NCBI RefSeq assembly: GCF_000739085.1
Contig: NZ_CP009110.1
Coordinates: forward strand, 3,906,001-3,970,000
Source of the DNA: Amycolatopsis methanolica 239
Lineage (GTDB): Bacteria; Actinomycetota; Actinomycetes; Mycobacteriales; Pseudonocardiaceae
Direction: 5' to 3'
Length of the DNA stretch: 64,000 bases
Of this stretch, positions 31,255 to 39,248 are shown piece by piece (the stretch's first letter is position 1; each line of letters starts with the position of its first letter). The position numbers and the translations under genes are program-made. Under the pieces are notes generated by a model, which worked only from the letters and a program-made list of their open reading frames with translations, searched no databases and had not been told where the DNA came from.

Positions 31255-32351
31255 CCAGCACTGCCATCGCCGGGCGGCCCGGCAGCACGCCCGGCCGCAC
31301 GGGCTACACCATCGTCGACACCGACATCCATCCGGCGGCCCCGGCCGCCGCCATCCGGGAGCGGCTGCCGGAGAAGCACCGCGCGCGGTGGGACCTGTTC
31401 GGCAGCCGGGTGCCGGGTCCGCCGGAGATCTACCCGCGGGTCCGCAATGCGGGCTTCCGGCTGGACTCCTGGCCCGAGGGCGGGCCGCCGGGCAGCGACC
31501 TGGGGATGATCCGGGACCAGCTGCTCGACGAGTTCGGCGTCACCCACGGCATCTTGATCCCGCTGCAGAGCCACAGCTGGGGCGCCGAGGAACCGGAGTA
31601 CGCCGCCGCGCTGTGCCGGGCGCTCAACGAGTGGCAGATCGAGACGCTGCTCGAGCCGGAACCCCGGCTGCGCGGGTCGATCGCCATCCCGATCGAGGCG
31701 CCCGACCTCGCGGCCGAGGAGATCCGGCGGCACGCCGGCGACCCGCGGTTCGTGCAGGTGCTGCTGTCCACCGGCGGGGAGCTCGGGTTCGGGCGCCGCC
31801 GGTACTGGCCGATCTACGAGGCCGCGGCCGAGGCCGGGCTGCCGGTCGCGGCGCACACCGGCGGGCTGGAGATGCACCGCGGCGCCGGGTGGCCGTCGTT
31901 CTACCTCGAAGAGCACGTGTGGAACGGCAACCTGATGGCCGCGTTCGTCACCGGGATCCTCTGCGAGGGCGTCCTGGACCGGCTGCCGGACCTGAAGGTG
32001 ATCTGCGTGGAGGGCGGCATCGCCTGGGCCGGGCCGTTGATGTGGGCGCTGGACGACGCGTGGGAGCAGCTGCGCGGCGACGTGCCGCACCTGGTCAAGC
32101 CGCCGTCGGAGTACATCCGCGAGCGGTTCTGGTTCACCACGCAGCCGATCGAGGAGCCCGACGACCCGCGCGACCTCGACAAGGCGCTGGCCCACCTCGG
32201 GATGGACGAGCGGATCATGTTCGCCTCCGACTACCCGCACTGGGACTTCGACTCCCCGCGGCACGCGCCGCGCCTGTTCCCCGCCGCGCTGCGCGAAGGC
32301 GTCATGGGCGTCAACGCGTGCCGGCTTTACGGTCTGCCGGAGGCCTCATGA
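31251..32351 (+). CDS. amidohydrolase-2 family protein (ACMSD-like), first of two
   Basis: The 366-aa metal-dependent TIM barrel starts with IVDTDIHPAAP, with D-x-H at the first metal site. Its central strands have VAAHTGGLEMHRG and VICVEGGIAW, and it ends with MFASDYPHWDFDSPRHAP, which supplies the distal Asp and His. This matches the amidohydrolase_2 branch that includes decarboxylases of the ACMSD and gamma-resorcylate type and hydrolases of aromatic-ring cleavage products. GTG 31251 overlaps the Rieske stop. The reaction is unknown; decarboxylation or C-C hydrolysis of an aromatic-derived acid would suit the neighbours. Confidence 0.88.
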   Translation: MTSTAIAGRPGSTPGRTGYTIVDTDIHPAAPAAAIRERLPEKHRARWDLFGSRVPGPPEIYPRVRNAGFRLDSWPEGGPPGSDLGMIRDQLLDEFGVTHGILIPLQSHSWGAEEPEYAAALCRALNEWQIETLLEPEPRLRGSIAIPIEAPDLAAEEIRRHAGDPRFVQVLLSTGGELGFGRRRYWPIYEAAAEAGLPVAAHTGGLEMHRGAGWPSFYLEEHVWNGNLMAAFVTGILCEGVLDRLPDLKVICVEGGIAWAGPLMWALDDAWEQLRGDVPHLVKPPSEYIRERFWFTTQPIEEPDDPRDLDKALAHLGMDERIMFASDYPHWDFDSPRHAPRLFPAALREGVMGVNACRLYGLPEAS

Positions 32352-33406
32352 CCGCCGCGGTCGGCACCACCCGCATCGACGCCGAAATCCACTGTGGACC
32401 GTCGTCGCTGAACGACCTGGTGCCCTACCTGGAACCCTACTGGCGCGGCTACGTGCTGGAGGGCGGCCTGATGCTGTCCCCGCACCAGGGCGGCGCCTAT
32501 CCCCCGGCGGCGCCCACCAGCGCCACCCCGGCCGCGCGGGCCGCGGGCCTGACCCCCGCCCACGACGCGGCGGCGGTGCGGGCCGGCCTGCTCGACGGGC
32601 TGCGGGCGGCGATCCTGGTGTGCACGACGTCGTTCCACTGCAACCGCAACCCCTACTACGAAGCGGCGCTCACCCGCGCGATCAACGACTGGCTGGTCGC
32701 GGAGTGGCTGAGCACCGACGACCGGCTGCGCGCCAGCATGGTGGTGCCGACGCTGGACGCCGAGGCCGCCGCCGCCGAGATCGAACGGATCGGCGACCAC
32801 CCGGGGATCGTGCAGGTGCTGCTGCCGGTGCGCACGGACGCGCCGTGGGGCAACAAGCGGCACCGGCCGATCCTGCGGGCCGCCGCCGAACGCGGCCTGG
32901 TGGTCGGCCTGCACGCGTGGGGCCGGATCGGGAACGCGCCCACCAGCACCGGCCTGACCCACACCTACCTCGAGGACTACGTGGGCAACTCGCAGATGCT
33001 CGTGCAGGCCCAGCTCACCAGCCTGGTCGCCGAGGGGGTCTTCGCGGAACTGCCGGACCTGCGGGTCGCCCTGCTGGAGTGCGGGTTCTCCTGGCTGCCC
33101 GCGCTGCTGTGGCGGTTCGACAAGGACTGGAAGGGCGTGTGGCGCGAGGTGCCGTGGCTGGGCGCGAAACCGTCGGAGGTGGTGGCGCGGCACATCCGGC
33201 TGACCACCGCGCCCGCGCAGCTGCCGCGGGACCCCGCGCAGGTGCGGGAGGCGCTGGACATGGTCGGCGCCGGCTCGATGCTGATGCACGCCAGCGACCA
33301 CCCGCACGACCACGGCGGCAGCGGGCAGCGGCTGCTCGACGCGCTGACCCCGGCCGAGGCGGAGGCGGTGCTCGCGGGCAACGCGGCGGCCTGGTACGGG
33401 ATCTGA
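32348..33406 (+). CDS. amidohydrolase-2 family protein, second of two
   Basis: The 352-aa protein is distantly related to the preceding one. It starts RIDAEIHCGPSSLNDLVPYL, with E-x-H at the first metal site. It has GLHAWGRIGNAPTSTGLTHT in place of the His strand, LLECGFSWLPALLWRFDKDW, and ends LMHASDHPHDHGG. Tandem amidohydrolases of this type often act as a hetero-oligomer or on successive intermediates. ATG 32348 overlaps the first amidohydrolase by ATGA. Substrate and partner relation are not visible from sequence alone. Confidence 0.88.
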   Translation: MTAAVGTTRIDAEIHCGPSSLNDLVPYLEPYWRGYVLEGGLMLSPHQGGAYPPAAPTSATPAARAAGLTPAHDAAAVRAGLLDGLRAAILVCTTSFHCNRNPYYEAALTRAINDWLVAEWLSTDDRLRASMVVPTLDAEAAAAEIERIGDHPGIVQVLLPVRTDAPWGNKRHRPILRAAAERGLVVGLHAWGRIGNAPTSTGLTHTYLEDYVGNSQMLVQAQLTSLVAEGVFAELPDLRVALLECGFSWLPALLWRFDKDWKGVWREVPWLGAKPSEVVARHIRLTTAPAQLPRDPAQVREALDMVGAGSMLMHASDHPHDHGGSGQRLLDALTPAEAEAVLAGNAAAWYGI

Positions 33407-33408
33407 CC

Positions 33409-34278
33409 GTGTTCGACGGGTTCACCTGCCAGGACGTGGCGACGCCCGCGGGCGGGCGCGTCCGGGTGCGCGTCGGCGGCAGCGGCCCGCCGGTGCTGTT
33501 GCTGCACGGCTACCCGCAGACCTCGGCCATGTGGCACCTGGTCGCGCCCGAGCTGGCCCGGGACCACACGGTGATCGCCGCGGACCTGCCCGGTTACGGG
33601 GACAGCGTGGCGCCGGGCGCGGACCTGGCGGCGTTCGGCAAGCGGGCGATGGCGCGCGAGCTGGTCTCGGTGATGGGCCGGCTCGGGTTCCGCCGCTTCG
33701 CCGTCGCCGGGCACGACCGGGGCGGGCGCTGTGCCTACCGGCTCGCGCTCGACCACCCGGACGCGGTGACCGCGCTGGCCGTGCTGGACATCCTGCCCAC
33801 GGCCGACGTGCTGGCCACGGTGGACGCCGAGTTCGCCAGGTCAGCGTGGCACTGGTTCTTCCTCGCCCAGCCGGGTGACCTGCCGGAACGGTTGATCGCC
33901 GCGGACCCGGACGCGTTCTTCCTGCGCGGCGCGGACGGGATCTTCGCCGAGCCCGCGCTGCGCGCCTACCGGGCGGCCTACCGGCGGCCGTCGGTCGTGC
34001 ACGCGATGTGCCAGGACTACCGTGCGGGCGCCACCGTGGACCGGGTCGACGACGAAGCCGACCGGGGCCGTCGGCGGATCGCCTGCCCCACGCTGGTGCT
34101 GTGGGGTGCGGCCGGACCACTCGGGAGGACCGATGACGTGCTCGCCGTGTGGCGGCCGTGGGCCCCGCGGGTCACCGGTCTGGCGCTGGACTGCGGCCAC
34201 TACCTCGCCGAGGAGCGTCCCGCCGAGACCGCCAGGGCGTTGCGGGAGTTCCTTTCCGCCACACGACAAGATCCTTGA
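33409..34278 (+). CDS. alpha/beta hydrolase with fluoroacetate-dehalogenase residues
   Basis: The 289-aa protein has HGYPQT at the oxyanion site and AGHDRGGRCAYR at the nucleophile elbow, with D103 instead of Ser. R104 and R107 fit the carboxylate-binding arginines of fluoroacetate dehalogenase. D127 (LDILPT), the pair H148-W149 (AWHWFF) and H264 (CGHYLAEERP) also fall at the offsets expected for the catalytic Asp, halide-binding His-Trp and general base. The set suggests hydrolysis of a 2-haloacid or a related small carboxylate ester. GTG 33409 follows the second amidohydrolase by two bases, so it is the last enzyme gene of the operon. Confidence 0.87.
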   Translation: MFDGFTCQDVATPAGGRVRVRVGGSGPPVLLLHGYPQTSAMWHLVAPELARDHTVIAADLPGYGDSVAPGADLAAFGKRAMARELVSVMGRLGFRRFAVAGHDRGGRCAYRLALDHPDAVTALAVLDILPTADVLATVDAEFARSAWHWFFLAQPGDLPERLIAADPDAFFLRGADGIFAEPALRAYRAAYRRPSVVHAMCQDYRAGATVDRVDDEADRGRRRIACPTLVLWGAAGPLGRTDDVLAVWRPWAPRVTGLALDCGHYLAEERPAETARALREFLSATRQDP

Positions 34279-34303
34279 CACCCGATCTCGCCCGGCTGCT
34301 AAT
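34275..34303 (+). promoter_or_regulatory. lysR promoter
   Basis: TTGACA (34275-34280) and GCTAAT (34298-34303) are separated by 17 bases. The predicted start point is the A of ATG 34310, so the lysR mRNA would be leaderless. The -35 overlaps the stop of the dehalogenase-like gene. Confidence 0.6.
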
Positions 34304-34309
34304 GGATCC

Positions 34310-35275
34310 ATGGGTTCGGCCGTCCGCAAGGTGACACGACGCCCGTTGTCGTTGGCGAGTCTGGACCTGAACCTCCTGGTGTTCCTGCGTGAGCTGCTGC
34401 GTGAGCGCAACGTGACCCGGGCGGCCGAGCGGGTCGGGGTGAGCCAGCCGACGGCCAGCGCGGCGCTGTCCCGGCTGCGCCGCCACTTCGACGACCAGCT
34501 GCTGATCCGGTCCCGCGGCTCGTACGTGCTGTCCCCGCTGGCGGCGCAGCTGGCCGGGCAGGTGGAGCCGTTGTGCGCCAGCCTGGAGCGGTTGTTCGCC
34601 ACCACGCCGGGGTTCGACCCGGAGTCCTCGGAGCGCGAGTTCACCCTGCTGATGCCGGACTACGTGCTCGCCGCCTACGGGGAGCAGCTGTCGGCGGCGA
34701 TGTACGCCGCGGCGCCGAACATCCGGATGCACGTGCGGGTGGTGCGGGAGCGGCTGCCGGCCGACATCCCGGAGGCGCTGCGTGTCATCGACGCGATGAT
34801 CTGCGCCGCCAAGCCCGAGCTGCACGCGCCGGGGATCAACTCGCTGGAGCTGTTCCGGGACCGCTGGGTGTGCGTGGTGTCCGCCGACAACCCGGTCGGC
34901 GACCGGCTGGAGCTGTCCGACCTGGAGCGGCTGCCGTGGGTGGTGCCACACCACCCGGACGGCGGTTACCCGGCCACTTCGCCGCTGGGGCCGCTGATGG
35001 CGAGGCTGTCCACGCGCCCGCGGGTGGCGGTGCGGGTGGACAGCTACCAGGCGACGCCGTACTTCATCGCCGGGACCGACCGGATCGCGGTCATGCAGCG
35101 GCGGCTGACTCGCTACCTGGCCGGCCGGTCGGACCTGCGGATCCTGGAGTGTCCGGGCGACCCGCCGCCCATCGTGGAGATCATGTGGTGGGACGAGCGC
35201 AAGGAACACGACGAGGCGCACCGCTGGCTGCGGCAGGTGGCCCGGCAGGCGGCGCGGCGGTCGGAGGGTCCGTGA
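34310..35275 (+). CDS. LysR-family transcriptional regulator
   Basis: The 321-aa protein has the N-terminal LysR HTH (about residues 15-75: LDLNLLVFLRELLRERNVTR then AAERVGVSQPTASAALSRL) and a C-terminal substrate-binding domain of the NodD/LinR-like branch (MPDYVLAAYGEQLSAAMYAA, PWVVPHHPDGGYPATSPLGP). It has its own promoter inside the end of the operon. It is the likely activator of the Rieske/amidohydrolase genes and perhaps the importer, through the T-N11-A site at 30727. It overlaps the TMEM175-like gene by GTGA. Confidence 0.93.
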   Translation: MGSAVRKVTRRPLSLASLDLNLLVFLRELLRERNVTRAAERVGVSQPTASAALSRLRRHFDDQLLIRSRGSYVLSPLAAQLAGQVEPLCASLERLFATTPGFDPESSEREFTLLMPDYVLAAYGEQLSAAMYAAAPNIRMHVRVVRERLPADIPEALRVIDAMICAAKPELHAPGINSLELFRDRWVCVVSADNPVGDRLELSDLERLPWVVPHHPDGGYPATSPLGPLMARLSTRPRVAVRVDSYQATPYFIAGTDRIAVMQRRLTRYLAGRSDLRILECPGDPPPIVEIMWWDERKEHDEAHRWLRQVARQAARRSEGP

Positions 35276-35871
35276 GCGGCCGGCCGCGACCAGCCGAGCG
35301 GCTCGTCTTCTTCTCCGACGCCGTGGTCGCGATCGCGATGACGCTCCTGGTGCTCCCCCTCGTCGACTCGGTGCCTGGATTGCTGGGCGACGGACGGCCC
35401 GCGGCCGCGGCGATCAGCGAGAACGGCTGGGAGATCGCCAGCTTCCTGCTCACCTTCGTGGTGATCGCCCACCAGTGGCTGAGCCACCACCACCTGTTCG
35501 AGCAGATCCGGTACGTCGACGTGGTTCTGGTGTGGCTGAACATCGCGTGGCTGCTGACCGTCGCGGTGCTGCCGTTCCCGACCGAAGTGACCGGCGCCTA
35601 CGGCGCGGACCGGTTCGCGGTGTTGTTCTACATCGGCACGGTGCTGGCCAACACGCTGTGCCTCACGGCGATGACGCTGTACGTCCGGCGCACCCGCGGC
35701 CTGGCCCACGACGCCTCGATGATCGACGGGCGCTGGGTGTTCGGCTCGGTGGGCGCCTCCGCCGCCCTGGTCCTGGCGTTCGCGCTGTCCGCGCTGGTGC
35801 CCGCCGCCGGCTACTACTCGCTGCTGCTGTTGTTCGTCCCGCCGCAGCTGGCCCGGTTCCGCTACCGCTGA
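35272..35871 (+). CDS. TMEM175-family membrane protein
   Basis: The 199-aa protein has six hydrophobic helices. It opens with RLVFFSDAVVAIAMTLLVLP, where the FSD motif of helix 1 defines bacterial TMEM175 (DUF1211) potassium-channel-like proteins. HQWLSHHHLFEQIRYVDVVL lies between helices 2 and 3. Bacterial members form tetrameric K+ channels. GTG 35272 overlaps the LysR stop, so it may be cotranscribed, but a functional link to the catabolic genes is not obvious. Confidence 0.88.
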   Translation: MSGRPRPAERLVFFSDAVVAIAMTLLVLPLVDSVPGLLGDGRPAAAAISENGWEIASFLLTFVVIAHQWLSHHHLFEQIRYVDVVLVWLNIAWLLTVAVLPFPTEVTGAYGADRFAVLFYIGTVLANTLCLTAMTLYVRRTRGLAHDASMIDGRWVFGSVGASAALVLAFALSALVPAAGYYSLLLLFVPPQLARFRYR

Positions 35872-36120
35872 GCCACGTGCCGGCGCGCCGCGACGAGCGT
35901 CTGCGCCGGCAGGGTCGCGATGGTCATCGGGCCGACGCCGCCCGGCACCAGGGTGATGTGCGAGGCCCGCAGCGAACTTGACGTCGCCGCGGTTGTCGGC
36001 GTAGCCGGCGTCCACCACGACCGCGCCGGGCTTGATCCGCTCGACCAGCACCAGACCGGGCCGTCCCGCGGCGGCGACCACCACGTCGGCCCGCGCGACC
36101 TCGGCCGCAGCAGGCTCCCG
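35862..36120 (-). pseudogene. folD remnant
   Basis: The minus strand carries ARADVVVAAAGRPGLVLVER and VVVDAGYADNRGDVKFA in one frame (about 36103-35965), then HITLVPGGVGPMTIATLPAQ in another (down to 35862). These are the C-terminal NADP-domain motifs of methylenetetrahydrofolate dehydrogenase/cyclohydrolase. The catalytic N-terminal half is missing and a frameshift separates the pieces. About 200 bases further upstream (36121-36317) show no recognisable coding sequence. Confidence 0.65.
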
Positions 36121-36317
36121 TCCACGCCGGGATCCTCTGGGCGGCTTCCGGATCGCGCGGCGGGGATGTCGGCGGGCAGTTCGACGCGCCGGGACCGCAT
36201 GCCGGGTTTCGCGCAGCGGTTCGCCCTCATCCGCACGTAGGTGCGCGAGGCACGGCGACCCGTTTCCCGCACCCGGCCGCGTGCGGCGCGCGATCCCGGT
36301 CCGGCGCGACAAATGCC

Positions 36318-36998
36318 TCAGACCGACGGCTGACGCGCCGGGTAGTCGTCGTGCCAGTGCCACCACTCGTAGGGCGGCGTCTGCGGATATCCCTCCGGCG
36401 AGTCCTCCCACGTCTCCTGCCTGCCCAGCGCCGTGATGTCGAGGTAGCTCCAGGTGCCGCCGATCGCCTCGTCGCCGCGGTTGTTGACGAAGTAGGTGCG
36501 GAACACGCGGTCGCCGTCGCGGATGAAGGCGTTGGTGCCGTGGTATTCGGCCACCCCGAAGTCGGTGTCGAAGTCGTCCAGGATGGTGTACCAGGGCATC
36601 GTCCAGTCCATCCGCGCCGTGACCCGCGCGATGTCGGGCTGCGGCGCGCGTGAGGCGAACACCAGCGTGGTGTCCCGGGCGTTGAGGTGGGCGAGGTGCG
36701 CGACCTGGTCGGCCACCATCGAGCAGCCGACGCACGCGTGTGCGGGCCAGCCGTGCACGCCGGGTTCGAGGAACGCCCGGTAGACGATCAGCTGGCGGCG
36801 CCCGTCGAACAGGCCGAGCAGGTCCACCGGCCCGTCCGGGCCGTCGAACCGGTAGTCCCGGTCCACCTCGGTCCACGGCATGCGACGGCGCGCGGCGGCC
36901 ATCGCGTCCTTCGCGTGGGTCAGCTCCTTCTCCTTGACCAGGAGCTCCTCCCACGCGGCCTGCCACTCCTGTCGCGAGACGATCGGGGGTGTCCTCAT
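36318..36998 (-). CDS. DUF899 thioredoxin-like protein
   Basis: The 226-aa protein starts MRTPPIVSRQEWQAAWEELL and VKEKELTHAKDAMAAARRRM, followed by PWTEVDRDYRF. The centre has a peroxiredoxin/thioredoxin-like strand (LIVYRAFLEPGVHGWPAHAC) with the Cys pair C-V-G-C at its end, and the C-terminus has YEWWHWHDDY. This is the standard DUF899 layout. ATG 36998 is preferred over the in-frame GTG 37010 because GGAG lies seven bases before it. It sits 28 bases downstream of the ArsR gene and may share its transcript. The biochemical role is unknown; redox chemistry is suggested by the fold. Confidence 0.9.
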   Translation of the reverse strand: MRTPPIVSRQEWQAAWEELLVKEKELTHAKDAMAAARRRMPWTEVDRDYRFDGPDGPVDLLGLFDGRRQLIVYRAFLEPGVHGWPAHACVGCSMVADQVAHLAHLNARDTTLVFASRAPQPDIARVTARMDWTMPWYTILDDFDTDFGVAEYHGTNAFIRDGDRVFRTYFVNNRGDEAIGGTWSYLDITALGRQETWEDSPEGYPQTPPYEWWHWHDDYPARQPSV

Positions 36999-37026
36999 CG
37001 GGTTCTCCACCTTCCACTTCGGATGA

Positions 37027-37362
37027 TCACGCTGTGCCGTCCAGGTGGTCGCGCAGTTTCGCGAGCGGGTTGTCCCAGTCCCGGGCGAGCGCGGCCAGGA
37101 ACTGTTGCGTCACCTGCATCGGGGCCGTCCGGAGGTGGTAGCGGACCCGCCGCCGCTCGCCCGGCTCGGCCGTGACGAGCCCGGCCTCGGCGAGCAGGGC
37201 GAGGTGCTTGGCAACGCCCTGCCGGGTGATCGGCAGGCGGCCGGCGAGGTCGGTGGCCGTGGCCGGGCCCTGCGCGGCCAGCTCGGCCAGGATCGCCCGC
37301 CGCGTCGGATCGGCCAGCGCGGCGAAGACCTGCTCGGCGACGGCCTCGGCATCACGCTGCAT
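37027..37362 (-). CDS. ArsR-family HTH regulator
   Basis: The 111-aa protein is a single ArsR winged helix: QVFAALADPTRRAILAELAA then LPITRQGVAKHLALLAEAGL and RRRVRYHLRTAPM. No metal-binding Cys pair is visible, as is usual for the branch paired with SRPBCC (AHSA1) proteins. ATG 37362 lies within the 3' end of the SRPBCC gene (11-base overlap). A 43-bp perfect palindrome before the operon is its probable autoregulatory site. Confidence 0.92.
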   Translation of the reverse strand: MQRDAEAVAEQVFAALADPTRRAILAELAAQGPATATDLAGRLPITRQGVAKHLALLAEAGLVTAEPGERRRVRYHLRTAPMQVTQQFLAALARDWDNPLAKLRDHLDGTA

Positions 37363-37783
37363 CGAGGTAGCCGGCCAGTTCGTCCAGTTCCCGCGCCCAG
37401 CCCCCGGTGTTGCCGCCGAAGGCCTCGCGGTGCGTGTCGTCCGGCAGCTGGGCGAACCCGGTCTCCACGACGGTGAGCCGCGTGCCCGCGCCTGCCGGTT
37501 CGAGGGTGAACTCCACGTAGGTCCGGCGCGGGTCGTCGTCGGGCAGGCCATAGATCCGCCAGGTGAAGCCGAAGACACGCGGCTCCTCGACCCGCTCGAC
37601 GCGCAGGTACTGGCGGAAACCGTTGTCCCACTTCAGCTCCCCCGCGCCACCAGGGCGCAGGTCGATCGACGCCTCCTGGCCGAACCAGGTGCCGAGCCCC
37701 TCGGCGGTGGTGAGCGCGGCCCACACCTTCGCGGGCGGGTGGCCGAGCTCGACGACGCGCTCGATGCGGTCCGGGAACGCCAT
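37352..37783 (-). CDS. SRPBCC (AHSA1-like) domain protein
   Basis: The 143-aa protein starts MAFPDRIERVVELGHPPAKV and reads WAALTTAEGLGTWFG, a START-like fold with a hydrophobic cavity. GAGTRLTVVETGFAQLPDD and GWARELDELAGYLDAA form its C-terminal strand and helix. ATG 37783 is preceded by AGGAGG at a good distance. Proteins of this family are commonly encoded with ArsR regulators and are thought to bind a small hydrophobic ligand. No enzyme activity is implied. Confidence 0.92.
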   Translation of the reverse strand: MAFPDRIERVVELGHPPAKVWAALTTAEGLGTWFGQEASIDLRPGGAGELKWDNGFRQYLRVERVEEPRVFGFTWRIYGLPDDDPRRTYVEFTLEPAGAGTRLTVVETGFAQLPDDTHREAFGGNTGGWARELDELAGYLDAA

Positions 37784-37797
37784 GACGCCTCCTGTGT

Positions 37798-37840
37798 CGC
37801 AACTGCTTGGTTGCCAAGTTATGGCAACCAAGCAGTTGCG
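37798..37840. promoter_or_regulatory. 43-bp perfect palindrome before the SRPBCC-arsR operon
   Basis: Two 19-base arms (37798-37816 and 37822-37840) are exact reverse complements around a 5-base centre AGTTA. Each contains TTGGTTGCCA / TGGCAACCAA. TAACTT on the minus strand across the centre could be the -10. The palindrome is much longer than one dimer site, so two regulator dimers may bind. Confidence 0.7.
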
Positions 37841-37904
37841 TCAACCGTGTCATCCGGATTTCCTCGCCCCCGCCAAACTTCCCGGCATGGACGCCAAGCT
37901 GGGG

Positions 37905-38075
37905 GCCATCGTCCGGTGCGTTGCCCGGCCTGGTCGCGTGCAGCAGTCCGGTCGACGGCCGGCCGCGGGTCCGCGTCGCCCCGGGCACCGTCGAAGCCGC
38001 CTTCCTCCCGCCCGACGAAGTCAGCGCACTGGCCAGCACGGCGGTGGCTACTCGTGCTACGAGGCGGTGTTCCCG
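37905..38075 (+). pseudogene. possible lipoprotein fragment
   Basis: One frame reads LPGLVACSSPVDGRPRVRVA then PGTVEAAFLPPDEVSALAST, which has a lipobox-like LVAC and the D-E-V-S-A-L phrase seen at the start of PknH-like sensor domains of actinobacterial lipoproteins. No proper signal peptide precedes it and sense is lost after about 60 residues. The remaining part of the 37841-38197 gap shows nothing I can name. Confidence 0.25.
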
Positions 38076-38185
38076 TCCTGGCGCCCCCGGGTCCGGCGAG
38101 CGAACCGTGCCGTCGCGCCGTCGTCCGGCAGGCGTTCCTGATCACCCGGTTCGCCGTCCCGCGTAACGACGCCGGTCACGCCCGG

Positions 38186-38191
38186 TAGCCT
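38186..38191 (+). promoter_or_regulatory. -10 element of a probable leaderless gene
   Basis: TAGCCT lies exactly six bases before GTG 38198, and no ribosome binding site is present. Confidence 0.4.
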
Positions 38192-38197
38192 GGCCAG

Positions 38198-38905
38198 GTG
38201 GCAGAGTCCTTCACGCTCGGGTACGTGCCCGGGGTGACACCCGGCAAGTGGGTGCGGATCTGGGCGGAGCGCAGCCCCGGCGTCCCGCTGGAGCTGGTGC
38301 AGGTCACCGCCGCGGAGGCGGCCGGACGAGTCCGCGACCGCGAGCTCGACGCGGTGCTGCTGCGCCTGCCCGCCGACCGCGAAGGCCTGCACGCCATCCC
38401 CCTCTACACCGAGACGACGGTCGTGGTCGTGCCGAAGGACCACCTGGTGGCCGCCGCGGACGAGATCACCGCCGACGACCTCGCCGACGAGCTGGTGCTG
38501 CACCCGCTCGACGACACCCTGGACTGGGCGCACCCGCCCGGCAAGCCGGCCCTCGAGCGCCCCGCCACCACCGGCGACGCGATCGAACTGGTCGCGGCCG
38601 GCGTCGGGGTGCTGGTGGTGCCCCAGTCCCTCGCGCGGTTGCACCACCGGCGGGACCTGACCTACCGGCCGGTCACCGGCGTCCCCCAGTCACGCGTCGC
38701 GCTGTCCTGGCCGGAGGATGAGACGACCGAGGAGATGGAGCTGTTCATCGGCATCGTCCGCGGCCGCACGGTCAACAGCACCCGCGGGCGGCCGCCCGCG
38801 CCGAAGCAGTCCAAGGCGAAGCGCCCGGCGGAGGAGCGCAAGTCGGCGCCGCGCCGGAACCAGCCGCGCCGCCCGACCAGGCGCGGCAAACCCAAACGGC
38901 GGTGA
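38198..38905 (+). CDS. LysR-type substrate-binding domain without HTH, basic C-terminal tail
   Basis: The 235-aa protein starts directly with the effector domain of LysR regulators: FTLGYVPGVTPGKWVRIWAE, the strand LDAVLLRLPAD, TTVVVVPKDHLVAAADEITA and VAAGVGVLVVPQSLARLHHR. It lacks the DNA-binding HTH. Residues about 192-235 form a Lys/Arg/Pro-rich tail with GRPPAPKQSKAKRP, resembling AT-hook or histone-like tails. The DNA-binding role may thus be carried by the tail. Similar stand-alone proteins occur in actinobacteria. Partner and ligand are unknown. Confidence 0.85.
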   Translation: MAESFTLGYVPGVTPGKWVRIWAERSPGVPLELVQVTAAEAAGRVRDRELDAVLLRLPADREGLHAIPLYTETTVVVVPKDHLVAAADEITADDLADELVLHPLDDTLDWAHPPGKPALERPATTGDAIELVAAGVGVLVVPQSLARLHHRRDLTYRPVTGVPQSRVALSWPEDETTEEMELFIGIVRGRTVNSTRGRPPAPKQSKAKRPAEERKSAPRRNQPRRPTRRGKPKRR

Positions 38906-38914
38906 TACTGGCAC

Positions 38915-39247
38915 ATGGCCTACGACCACGAACTCGCCGACCGCATCCGGGACCTGCTGTCCGGTGTGGACGGTGTGCGCGAGAAGCGGATGTTCGGCGG
39001 GCTGGCGTTCCTCGTCCACGGCAACATGGCCGTCGCGGCCAGTTCGGAAGGCGGCCTGCTGGTGCGCGTCGAGCCGGACGAGGGTGAGCGCCTCCTCGGC
39101 GAGGGCGTCCAGCCGATGGTGATGCGCGGCCGCGAGATGCGCGGGTGGCTCCGGGTGGACGCCGCGGTCGTCCGGACCGGGCCGCGGCTGCACGAGTGGG
39201 TGACGCGGGGCGTGTCCTACGCCGGCGCGCTGCCCGCCAAGGACTGA
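38915..39247 (+). CDS. TfoX N-terminal domain protein
   Basis: The 110-aa protein begins MAYDHELADRIRDLLSGVDG and carries REKRMFGGLAFLVHGNMAVA, the diagnostic K-x-M-F-G-G strand of the TfoX-N fold. A ML-rich helix and the ending WVTRGVSYAGALPAKD follow. Single-domain TfoX-N proteins are common in actinobacteria and have no established function there. ATG 38915 follows GATACT by five bases, so translation may be leaderless. Confidence 0.9.
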   Translation: MAYDHELADRIRDLLSGVDGVREKRMFGGLAFLVHGNMAVAASSEGGLLVRVEPDEGERLLGEGVQPMVMRGREMRGWLRVDAAVVRTGPRLHEWVTRGVSYAGALPAKD

Positions 39248-39248
39248 A

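Noticed and set aside
36121-36317. Further coding sequence upstream of the folD remnant
   Set aside because: No frame here gives recognisable folD or other family motifs.
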